From contig NZ_JAVFVT010000004.1 in NCBI RefSeq assembly GCF_030929555.1, forward strand, positions 1 through 64,000: a DNA stretch of 64,000 nucleotides. Reading direction: 5' to 3'. A model generated the notes under the pieces. That model did no database searches, was not told where the DNA came from, and saw only the letters and a list, made by a program, of their open reading frames with translations. Of the stretch, positions 24,558 through 31,691 are shown piece by piece; positions within the stretch are counted from its first letter, which is position 1, and the number at the start of each line of letters is the position of its first letter. Origin of the DNA: Paenibacillus sp. LHD-117 (GTDB lineage Bacteria > Bacillota > Bacilli > Paenibacillales > Paenibacillaceae). The position numbers were made by a program, and so were the translations under genes.

Positions 24558-25442
24558 ATGAAACGGTCAATTGAGACTTACCGCGGCCATTATTTTTTCC
24601 GGCACGAGCAACTGCTCCATGTCAATCGAAACGCCGAAAATTTCGATGCGCCGTTCCACGACCATGATTTTCTCGAAATCGCCTATATCGTGGAGGGAGA
24701 AGGTTTCCATCATGTAGGAGAATCCGTGCAGAAGGTTCGCAGAGGGGATATCTTTTTTATTCCGATCGGCATCTCGCATGTGTTCCGGCCGACCTCGACG
24801 AGCGGCCATCGGCTGATCGTGATCAACTGTTTGTTCTCTCCACGGCTGCTGCCGAAGCTTGCCGCCTTCGCAACGGAGAAAAAGACCATCGGGTTCTTGA
24901 ACCGGATGGCCGAAGGAAGATTGGACTATTACGCGTCACCGGACCGGAACGACCGGTTCCAGCGGTTGTTTCAATCGTTGTACGAGCAATATGCCGCCCC
25001 GCTCCCGGGCTCCGAAGATTTTTTGCACTCGCTTTTATTCCAGCTGACGATCGAGCTTTACCGTTCGATGGAATGGACGGCCGAAGGTCTCGCGCTCCCG
25101 AAGGAAGCCGCATTCCAAGACTTGCTTCATTACCTCGAACTGAACTTCCAGCACGAATTAACCTTAGCCCACCTGTCCCGCATAAGCGGCTTCAGCGAAC
25201 GGCATCTTCAGCGGCTGTTCCACATCAATACCGGGCAGAGCTGGTTCAAATATTTGCAGACGGTGCGCATCCGCAAAAGCACGGAGCTGCTGCGCCGTAC
25301 GTCGGACAAAATCCAGACGATCGCGGAAACGGTGGGCTACAAGGATATCCATTCCTTTAATGTCGTCTTCAAGCGGCTGACGGGCCTAACGCCAAGGCAA
25401 TACCGGCTGGAATCCGAGTCCGCAGCCGAGCAAGCACGCTAG
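24558..25442 (+). CDS. AraC-family regulator with cupin-type sensor
   Basis: Residues 20-110 form a cupin domain (FHDHDFLEIAYIVEGEGFHH; VRRGDIFFIPIGISHVF). The last 100 residues are an AraC double helix-turn-helix (LAHLSRISGFSERHLQRLFH; IQTIAETVGYKDIHSFNVVF; TGLTPRQYR). The start at 24558 follows GGGAGGAG. Divergent placement from the GH78 gene, with 151 bases between the two starts, points to control of rhamnoside use. Its stop codon shares bases with that of the convergent MFS gene. Confidence 0.92.
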   Translation: MKRSIETYRGHYFFRHEQLLHVNRNAENFDAPFHDHDFLEIAYIVEGEGFHHVGESVQKVRRGDIFFIPIGISHVFRPTSTSGHRLIVINCLFSPRLLPKLAAFATEKKTIGFLNRMAEGRLDYYASPDRNDRFQRLFQSLYEQYAAPLPGSEDFLHSLLFQLTIELYRSMEWTAEGLALPKEAAFQDLLHYLELNFQHELTLAHLSRISGFSERHLQRLFHINTGQSWFKYLQTVRIRKSTELLRRTSDKIQTIAETVGYKDIHSFNVVFKRLTGLTPRQYRLESESAAEQAR

Positions 25443-26716
25443 CTTCTGTCTTTGCCCCGTTCCGTTTGTTGTTCAGCGCCTTTCTCCTTGATCAAGAGAA
25501 CGAGCAAATATTGCAGAACCGCCATGACGAACAAGATTACGGGCATGATTGATGATTCCAGGTCGGAAGCGAACAGGACGAGCAGCGCGATCGACAGCAC
25601 CCTGCCGACGTTCAGGAACAGCTCCCGCATGACGACCGACTCGATGCGCAGCTGTCCCTTGAGCGGAAGCGAGCCGATCAGCCGGTAATAATAGGACGTC
25701 AGCGTATTGATCGCAAGCGGGTTGCAGATCGAGAACAGAATCATGAACAACACGACGGACCACAGCTCGACGCCGAAGAGCAGCAATCCTGCTCCGATGA
25801 CGACGCCCGTCGTGGACAGGAACACGTATTGTCTTACGTTTTCCTTCTGCGCCTTGCGCGAGATGACGTAACCCGTGGCTACGGTCAGCGAAGAGAAAAA
25901 CACGCCCAAGTAACCGACCCAATCCTCGCGCCCCACCGCTTGGAACAGCATTATGTTCGGAAGAAACAACATGAGCCCTTGGAAAAGCCCCAAGACGAAA
26001 AAGCTGTAAAGCGCCTTCAGCCAGCGGCGGTTCCGATGCATGACAAGCCCCATGAACTTCAAGTAATACGCTTTATGATGCGACTTGACCATCGGAATGC
26101 GGAAGCTGATCAGTGCCGCGATGACGAACATGATGAACGCCAGCGTAAAAATGATAACGTAACCCTGTAAACCATCGTTCCGCTGAATGACGAATCCGGC
26201 AAGCGCCGGTCCCGCGAGGCCCGCGCTGTTGAACATGACCATGTTCATCGCGAGGAAACGAATTCGGTTCGCGTCCGTCGAGACGTCGTATTGAAGGACC
26301 AAGTACCCCGTCCAATAAAAACCCGCAGCAATGCCGTTAAACAAGGCAAACCAGATGTAGAAGTTCGGCACCTGCTCCTGCGCGATGATCACCATCAAAT
26401 AAAATAACGCGATCATCACGATGCCGATTCGATACGTCACCATCCGATCGCGTTTCTTCGCGATCCATCCGCCGGCGGCGAAGGCAATCGGCGTTATCGC
26501 GAACACAATGAGGTTATAAAGCGCGTTGACCGCCAGATCCTGCGTCAATCGCCACAGATACAAGTTTAGGAACAAACCGGACATTGATGCCCCGAACTGA
26601 AAGCAGCTATGGATGACGAGCGCGGTAACCGCATCCTTCCCGAGCCTTCTCTCCGGCGGGAGCGCTTCCCTTTTTATCATGTTTTTAACGCTCAGCAGTG
26701 CATGTCGCAATCGCAT
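25439..26716 (-). CDS. Major facilitator superfamily transporter
   Basis: A protein of about 425 residues with up to twelve membrane segments, for example IAFAAGGWIAKKRDRMVTYR (the conserved cytoplasmic loop 2-3 motif) and FYIWFALFNGIAAGFYWTGY. The family is the YqgE-like MFS group of Bacillales; the substrate cannot be named. The start at 26716 follows GGGGGG. Its 3' end overlaps the stop of araC by four bases within CTAG, leaving no room for a terminator between the convergent genes. Confidence 0.85.
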   Translation of the reverse strand: MRLRHALLSVKNMIKREALPPERRLGKDAVTALVIHSCFQFGASMSGLFLNLYLWRLTQDLAVNALYNLIVFAITPIAFAAGGWIAKKRDRMVTYRIGIVMIALFYLMVIIAQEQVPNFYIWFALFNGIAAGFYWTGYLVLQYDVSTDANRIRFLAMNMVMFNSAGLAGPALAGFVIQRNDGLQGYVIIFTLAFIMFVIAALISFRIPMVKSHHKAYYLKFMGLVMHRNRRWLKALYSFFVLGLFQGLMLFLPNIMLFQAVGREDWVGYLGVFFSSLTVATGYVISRKAQKENVRQYVFLSTTGVVIGAGLLLFGVELWSVVLFMILFSICNPLAINTLTSYYYRLIGSLPLKGQLRIESVVMRELFLNVGRVLSIALLVLFASDLESSIMPVILFVMAVLQYLLVLLIKEKGAEQQTERGKDRS

Positions 26717-26839
26717 TTGTTGTTCCCCCCATAGCGAATCCCGTATCCCCGATGGCATATAGATTACGTTTAGTTTAACACAATCAGGAAACATGGGAAG
26801 AGAGAGAAATATATGATTTGCCTATCCAAAAACGACAAA

Positions 26840-26865
26840 AACAGCCCGCACTATCGCGAGCTGTT
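26840..26865 (-). terminator. Terminator of the chitinase gene
   Basis: AACAGCTCGC pairs with GCGGGCTGTT (minus strand, one mismatch), followed by TTTTG. Confidence 0.75.
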
Positions 26866-26898
26866 CGTCAGATGCTCCTTGCCAGGGTTCTCGGATCT

Positions 26899-29073
26899 CT
26901 AAACTTTCAACTTCCACAACGCTAACGTCGTTGCAGGTTCCCAGCCCGTTAATGCGGTGTGCGATTGCAGACAAACGTAAGTCTTGCCGCCGTACGTTAC
27001 TTCCGATCCGGTCGTATAGGCTGTTCCCGGTGTCCATGCAACGGCTCCCGCTCCGCCGTCGCCCGGGTCGCCGCCCGTTCCGCCGTCACCCGGATCGCCG
27101 CCCGTTCCGCCGTCACCCGGGTCGCCGCCCGTTCCGCCATCACCCGGGTCGCCGCCCGTTCCGCCGTCGCCCGGATCGCCGCCTGTCCCGCCGCCACTAC
27201 CGCATGTGCCGATGACTTTCCATACGCCCCATGGGCCGGACAAGTCAGGACGATCCCCTTGCGTCCACCACTTCGCTTCGTAGATGATTCCGTTATAGAC
27301 GGCTTGATTGCCGCCCGTATAAACAGCCGTCGGCTGCCAATCCGATACCGAGCATGGAGGTACGGTCACTACGTCCGTCGTTGCGCTTATGGATGCGCTT
27401 GCCGCCGATACGTTGCCCGCCGCGTCGCGCGCCTTCACGGCAAAGCTGTAAGCCGTGCCGCCGCTCAGGCCAGTCACGGTAGCCGATGTACCCGCCACGC
27501 TAGTTTTCAGCGTTCCGTCCACGAATACTTGATAACCCGTTACTTGTCTATCGTCCGTCGCGGCATTCCAGCTCAGAGACACCGATGTGCCCGTCTTGCC
27601 GGTAACCGCTAAACCCGTAGGGGCGTTAGGCGCTGTAACATCCGGTTCGTTGCCGCCACCCGGCGTCTCTCCGTTCAGAAGCTTTTCGTGAAGCACGTTC
27701 AATAACTTCGTTCCGCTGCAAGAGTACTTGCTGCTGACGCGACAATCGGAGGATAATTCCCAGAACATGCCTCCGGCAAGCCCTTTTGATTTGATATAAT
27801 CGATTTTTACGCCGAATGATTGCTCGTCATCGTAACTAATGAATACTTTGGTACTCGCGTTGTACAGATAAGGAACTTTCGCGACATCGTTCCAATAACG
27901 GACAAAGCCGTTTTTGTTGACGTAATTCGTTAGAATGTCGCCGTAATCGAGTACGCCCTTCTCCCATGTCCCGGCAGAGGAACCGGTGCAAGCCTGGTAT
28001 TGGCCGTCCCCGCTTGCTCCCGGCGCGCAGCCTGCCCAGCCTCGGCCGTAGAACGGCAAGCCAAGCACGATTTTGTTCGCGGGTACTCCAGCGTCGAGAT
28101 GACGCTGAACGCCTCTGTCCGTATTGAATTCGGCCGCTTCCGGCACGCCCGCCTGAACCGCGGCCGCATCCGCGTAGAGCGGCGCGTTATGCGCGCTAAG
28201 CGTGCTCCATCCGCCGTTAAAGTCGTACGTCATGATGTTGATCCAGTCAACGACCGCGCCGATTTGGCCAAGCTCGTTGTTGCTCGCGTACGACGGGGAA
28301 GCGCCGGAAGCGATCGTCAACGAATAAGATTTGCCATCCGCGGTTTCGGCCGCGTCCAGCTGCTTGCGAACCTCTTGGAGCAGCAGCACGTGGTTTTGTT
28401 TGTCCGCCGGCCGGTAGCTGTTGCCCGCAAGACCGCCGCCTACCGGATACTCCCAGTCCAAATCGACACCGTCCATTTGGTACTTGCGGATAAAATCGAC
28501 CGCAGATTTGGCGAACGTCTCGCGCGTCGCTTGCGTCGCCGCAACGTCGGAGAACCGGTTGGACCATGACCATCCGCCGACGGAAATGATCGTTTTCAGA
28601 TGCGGGTTCGCCTGCTTCAGCTTGATCAGCTGGTTCAGATTGCCTTTGATCGGCTGATCCCATGTATCGCCGGGGAACGCCTTGCCCGTGTCGATCCATG
28701 GATCTCCCAATACCACAGTGCCGTTCGGCACGCTGATCGCCTGGCCGGCTTCGTTCTGGCATGACCACGTTTGCGGATTCGGGCTCTCAGGATCCGGATT
28801 GCCGTGAATGCCGTTCCAGCAAATATCCGCGAACGCATAATTGATATGCGTCAGCTTGGACGCGTCGATATCCGTTACGTTGAACGCACGACCGTAAGCG
28901 CCCCATGCCGGGAAATAACCGACGATTTTATAATCTTCCCCCGCTGCCGTCGTTGCCGCCGTGCCTGCAGCGCCGTATGCGACAGGGACGTATGCGCTTG
29001 CAAGCGAGACGAGCATCGCCATCAGCATAAACCGGACGGACCACTTTTTGCCGCCGCTTCTTCTTGCCATCAT
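26899..29073 (-). CDS. Secreted modular chitinase, glycoside hydrolase family 18
   Basis: Start at 29073 after AGGAG; the upstream frame is AT-rich leader. A signal peptide (FMLMAMLVSLASAYVPVAYG) ends near residue 35. The GH18 barrel covers about 47-430: SVGGWSWS (166-170 region) and the catalytic DGVDLDWEYP with Asp201, Asp204, Asp206 and the acid Glu208. A fibronectin type III domain follows (APTGLAVTGKTGTSVSLSWN), then a CBM5/12 chitin-binding module (VYNGIIYEAKWWTQGDRPDL), a linker of GGTGGDPGDG repeats, and a second CBM5/12-like module at the end (TYGGKTYVCLQSHTALTGWE). It hydrolyses extracellular chitin. The two binding modules of different subtype around a repeat linker fit a processive or anchored enzyme. 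Confidence 0.95.
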   Translation of the reverse strand: MMARRSGGKKWSVRFMLMAMLVSLASAYVPVAYGAAGTAATTAAGEDYKIVGYFPAWGAYGRAFNVTDIDASKLTHINYAFADICWNGIHGNPDPESPNPQTWSCQNEAGQAISVPNGTVVLGDPWIDTGKAFPGDTWDQPIKGNLNQLIKLKQANPHLKTIISVGGWSWSNRFSDVAATQATRETFAKSAVDFIRKYQMDGVDLDWEYPVGGGLAGNSYRPADKQNHVLLLQEVRKQLDAAETADGKSYSLTIASGASPSYASNNELGQIGAVVDWINIMTYDFNGGWSTLSAHNAPLYADAAAVQAGVPEAAEFNTDRGVQRHLDAGVPANKIVLGLPFYGRGWAGCAPGASGDGQYQACTGSSAGTWEKGVLDYGDILTNYVNKNGFVRYWNDVAKVPYLYNASTKVFISYDDEQSFGVKIDYIKSKGLAGGMFWELSSDCRVSSKYSCSGTKLLNVLHEKLLNGETPGGGNEPDVTAPNAPTGLAVTGKTGTSVSLSWNAATDDRQVTGYQVFVDGTLKTSVAGTSATVTGLSGGTAYSFAVKARDAAGNVSAASASISATTDVVTVPPCSVSDWQPTAVYTGGNQAVYNGIIYEAKWWTQGDRPDLSGPWGVWKVIGTCGSGGGTGGDPGDGGTGGDPGDGGTGGDPGDGGTGGDPGDGGTGGDPGDGGAGAVAWTPGTAYTTGSEVTYGGKTYVCLQSHTALTGWEPATTLALWKLKV

Positions 29074-29218
29074 TCCTTCATCTCCTCTCAAAATTGGCGA
29101 ATCTTTCGCTTTTATTTTGATGGATAAATCATCCTTTTGAATAGGGATACTTTTTATTTTCATAGGGGGAAATTCATTTTTTATGAATAAAGTAATGAGT
29201 AAATTGTCGATTTTACAA

Positions 29219-29247
29219 TAAAAAAAGCGAAAAACAATGTTTTTCGC
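29219..29247 (-). terminator. Terminator-type hairpin in the chitinase leader
   Basis: A perfect 9-bp stem (GCGAAAAAC, loop ATT, GTTTTTCGC) followed by a run of eight T on the minus strand, about 150 bases before the chitinase start. No minus-strand gene lies upstream, so it would stop transcripts started just above it. The rest of the 360-base gap 29074-29433 is AT-rich leader with no other feature seen. Confidence 0.7.
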
Positions 29248-29259
29248 CCAAAAATTAAG

Positions 29260-29265
29260 ATTATA
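29260..29265 (-). promoter_or_regulatory. Possible -10 box upstream of the leader hairpin
   Basis: TATAAT, preceded by TGTG, lies about a dozen bases before the hairpin on the minus strand. I see no good -35 at 16-18 bases, so an activator or another promoter further down may be used. Confidence 0.35.
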
Positions 29266-29433
29266 CACAGATTATTGAACCATTCATATCGTGCCAAAAT
29301 CATTATTTTCATTTCATGAAGATAGTTCCTTATCCTCATCCGCCATGACTTTAGTCTCTCGATTCGAACCGTGCATAAGGACCGAGCCGAATGCCGCAAA
29401 CTAACCCTAATCCAAGAAGGAGGAGGTTCGATC

Positions 29434-29520
29434 ATGGCCAAACAGCAAGGTCACGCCAACAAAAATACGAAAACCAAAAGCTCCGACAAAAAGGGCAACG
29501 CGTCCGGCAATAACCACTGA
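29434..29520 (+). CDS. 28-residue basic peptide
   Basis: The frame MAKQQGHANKNTKTKSSDKK plus GNASGNNH follows a very strong AGAAGGAGGAGG site and precedes a clear terminator, so it is a complete small transcription unit. The peptide is hydrophilic, rich in Lys, Asn, Gly and Ser and without hydrophobic residues, which resembles small acid-soluble spore peptides in composition. I cannot match it to a named Ssp family. It is upstream of the exonuclease gene on the same strand. Confidence 0.7.
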   Translation: MAKQQGHANKNTKTKSSDKKGNASGNNH

Positions 29521-29556
29521 CGTTTCATTCGTCAGCACAAGTTTTTTACATGCCAA

Positions 29557-29609
29557 AAACCCTGTTTCTTCGTCGATCGCGACGCTGAAGCAGGGTTTCT
29601 CTTATTTTC
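29557..29609 (+). terminator. Terminator of the small-peptide gene
   Basis: AAACCCTG...CAGGGTTT arms extended by TTC/GAA, then TCTCTTATTTT. Confidence 0.8.
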
Positions 29610-29689
29610 TAGAGGGAATCGCGTTTCGGCGTAGAATACATAAGGGTAATACGAGATTAACAAGACAAACCATAAAAGCGGTGATCCCT

Positions 29690-30319
29690 ATGACTTCCAT
29701 CAAACAACATTCTTATACGGTATTCGACTTCGAAACGAGCGGGCTCGATCCCAAAAACGACCGCGTCATCGAGATGGCGGCGATTCGGATTGTGAACGGC
29801 GTCGTTGCGAGCGAATTCAGCACGCTCGTGCGGTACGACGGCAAGCTGTCGCCCAAGATCACGGAGCTGACCGGCATTACGGACGACATGACGGCATGCG
29901 GCATGGACGAAGACACGGCGTTCCGCATCCTGAATCGGATGATCGGCGATCATATTCTCGTCGCCCATAACGCCCAATTCGACCTCAGCTTCCTCCATCA
30001 TTCGCTGATGCGGATCGCGGGCCGGTCGTTCAACAACGATTTTATCGACACGTTGACGATCAGCAGGGCGCGCCATGTGTACCCGCATACGCTGAAGGAC
30101 ATGTGCGACCGGTACGCCATCCCGCTTATCGGCGGCCATCGGGCGCTGAACGACGTGGTCGCCTGCTGGGAGCTGTTCCGCACGATGCATGAAGAGGAGC
30201 CGGTCATGGATTCGCTAAACGTGTTAGGCTATATGAAAAAATACGGACCCCCGGCGTGGAGCCCGCCTCAAGCGAAGCTCATGCCGATCGAATTGAAATA
30301 CGCGCCGCGCGAAGCTTGA
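29690..30319 (+). CDS. DEDDh 3'-5' exonuclease, DnaQ-like
   Basis: The protein of 209 residues is an RNase T/DNA polymerase epsilon-type exonuclease. ExoI motif FDFETSGLD (Asp13 and Glu15), ExoII HNAQFDLSFLHH, and ExoIII HRALNDVVAC with the His and Asp of the DEDDh class are all present. It removes nucleotides from DNA or RNA 3' ends with two metal ions. It is a stand-alone domain, without a polymerase or helicase part, so a repair or RNA-processing role is likely. ATG at 29690 is preferred over GTG at 29681, as GGTGAT precedes it. Confidence 0.9.
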   Translation: MTSIKQHSYTVFDFETSGLDPKNDRVIEMAAIRIVNGVVASEFSTLVRYDGKLSPKITELTGITDDMTACGMDEDTAFRILNRMIGDHILVAHNAQFDLSFLHHSLMRIAGRSFNNDFIDTLTISRARHVYPHTLKDMCDRYAIPLIGGHRALNDVVACWELFRTMHEEEPVMDSLNVLGYMKKYGPPAWSPPQAKLMPIELKYAPREA

Positions 30320-30357
30320 GTAAATGCATTTTGATGCATTTTGATCACCAAGAAATG

Positions 30358-30543
30358 TCTAACGGTTGCCATCGACGTTATTTCCCTTCATACATAGCAA
30401 ATCATATTCTAACGTTTGTGAGCCACGTTATTGAGCTCAAAAGTACAGATTTTGTTACGGCTTCAGCAAATAAGAACGTGTGGATACGTTAGAATTTCGG
30501 AAGCGGCATTTTTGTTCAAATAAGGTTTATCGCAACCGTTAGC
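30358..30543. repeat. Four-module palindromic repeat, copy A
   Basis: Four modules of about 26-30 bp, each headed by CTAACG and closed by TTATT, in the order forward, forward, reverse, reverse: 30358-30383, 30406-30433, 30468-30497 and 30517-30543. The outer pair matches as CTAACGGTTGC...TTATTT over 25 positions with 20 identities, and the inner pair also pairs at its TTCTAACGT heads. Total 186 bp. It lies upstream of the nuclease-like gene. The 450-base gap 30320-30770 holds this copy, a pair of GTAAATGCA/TTGATG direct repeats (about 30320 and 30624) and the leader hairpin. Confidence 0.85.
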
Positions 30544-30688
30544 GTTTTGCTGCGGTCCTGCGGTCCCCATTTTAAAGGGCGGCTAGCTACTGCTCTCTAC
30601 TCACCGTTTATGCGGGTCTGTAAATGCAACTTGATGAATATTTGATGATATGTTACATTGTTGACAAATGAATCGGTATGAAGCACAT

Positions 30689-30742
30689 GCCGCTTTGATA
30701 CGCGTTGCTCTTATGGGCAATGGCGCATCAAAGCGGCTTTTT
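30689..30742 (+). terminator. Strong terminator in the leader of the nuclease-like gene
   Basis: GCCGCTTTGATACGC pairs with GCGCATCAAAGCGGC (14 of 15) and is followed by TTTTTGTTTG. It ends only 28 bases before the start codon. It either separates an upstream transcript or acts as an attenuator. A TTGACA at 30661 is close but has no good -10 at the right distance. Confidence 0.75.
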
Positions 30743-30770
30743 GTTTGAATATGAACCAGGAGGTGAGAAA

Positions 30771-31415
30771 ATGCGTTTATTTGACGACATTTATGAGAAT
30801 TGGTTGGCTAAACAGATTGTTGAAGAAAGCAGCCCTAGAAGACAAGAATTTCTTCGAAAAGGTTTGGGACATGGAACGGTTCAGTTTCTACGCTCGATAT
30901 GGCTCCCTACAATTGGCAACTTGGATCACTTATATCCAGAATATGAGGTGCGCGATTTCAACAATGGATACCGTTATCTTGACCTTGCCTATATGCCGGG
31001 CGGCGCGAAAGGATGTATTGAAATTCAGGACTATCGAACCCATGCCAGGGATATAGAAGCCAGTCGGTTTAAAGATCTATGTATGAAACAATCGTTGCTC
31101 GTTCTTGACGACTGGATCTTCCTGCCTATCGCATACTTGTCGATTCGAGAAGATCCAGGCGTCTGTAAGCAATTGACCTTATCTTTTGTCGGAAAGTTCC
31201 TCTCCACCTCGGTGCGAGCGGATCTGAACTGGGCAGAGGCGGAAACGTTGCGTTTTGCGCGCAGACTGTTACGCCCTTTTGCGCCAAGGGAGCTTTCCGC
31301 ACATCTACAACTTTCGGAAGGTCATACCAGAGTTATTCTTCGCGGCTTGTTGGACAAAAAATTACTGGCTGTCGCGAGCGGTAAGGCACGGTATCGTTCA
31401 TACCGACTTGGCTGA
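30771..31415 (+). CDS. PD-(D/E)XK nuclease-like protein with C-terminal winged helix
   Basis: The 214-residue product starts at ATG 30771 after AGGAGGTGAG. Residues 50-120 resemble Vsr/DUF559-type endonuclease folds: LYPEYEVRDF, YRYLDLAYMP with Asp71, GCIEIQDY with Glu84 and Gln86, then HARDIEASRFKDLCMKQSLL and VLDDWIFLPI. The site would be D-E-x-Q, where most relatives have E-x-D/K; BglII is a known enzyme with Gln in this place. Residues 155-210 look like a winged helix (RPFAPRELSAHLQLSEGHTR, VILRGLLDKKLLA). From memory, relatives reading EIDGYGPH are multicopy in Paenibacillus, often labelled regulators. Palindromic repeats flank the gene on both sides. Whether it cuts DNA is unknown. Confidence 0.65.
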   Translation: MRLFDDIYENWLAKQIVEESSPRRQEFLRKGLGHGTVQFLRSIWLPTIGNLDHLYPEYEVRDFNNGYRYLDLAYMPGGAKGCIEIQDYRTHARDIEASRFKDLCMKQSLLVLDDWIFLPIAYLSIREDPGVCKQLTLSFVGKFLSTSVRADLNWAEAETLRFARRLLRPFAPRELSAHLQLSEGHTRVILRGLLDKKLLAVASGKARYRSYRLG

Positions 31416-31440
31416 GAGGAACTTGACCGGACCCTTGTAT

Positions 31441-31628
31441 GTTAACGGTTATCACAGCCGCTATTTGCAAGAAAATATAACAATTGAAATTCTAACGTTG
31501 CTGAGCTCCGCTATTTCAAATCATTTCCCTTACATTCAATGCATTTCAAGAAAATAAGTTCATTCATATCCGTTAAAAGCTGAAATAGGGCATTTGTTGC
31601 AAAGTAAGCTCTCTGACATCCGTTAGAG
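31441..31628. repeat. Four-module palindromic repeat, copy B
   Basis: Same design as copy A over 188 bp: 31441-31467 and 31490-31517 forward, 31551-31580 and 31600-31628 reverse. Modules read GTTAACGG...CCGCTATTT, TTCTAACG...CCGCTATTT, AAAATAAG...CCGTTAA and AAAGTAAG...CCGTTAGAG. It begins 26 bases after the stop of the nuclease-like gene. Confidence 0.85.
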
Positions 31629-31657
31629 TTGAAGAAGACTCATCCAGGAAAAGGAAA

Positions 31658-31685
31658 AGCCAACCATTCGTAAGAATGGCTGGCT
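31658..31685 (-). terminator. Bidirectional terminator after the GH4 gene
   Basis: AGCCAACCATTC and GAATGGCTGGCT (one G:T) around GTAA, T-rich on both sides. It serves the GH4 gene ending at 31692 and may also stop plus-strand transcripts. Confidence 0.8.
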
Positions 31686-31691
31686 TCTTTT

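Noticed and set aside
30358..31628. CRISPR array or simple tandem repeat
   Set aside because: Modules are in both orientations, spacings are unequal and module sequences vary; there are no cas genes.
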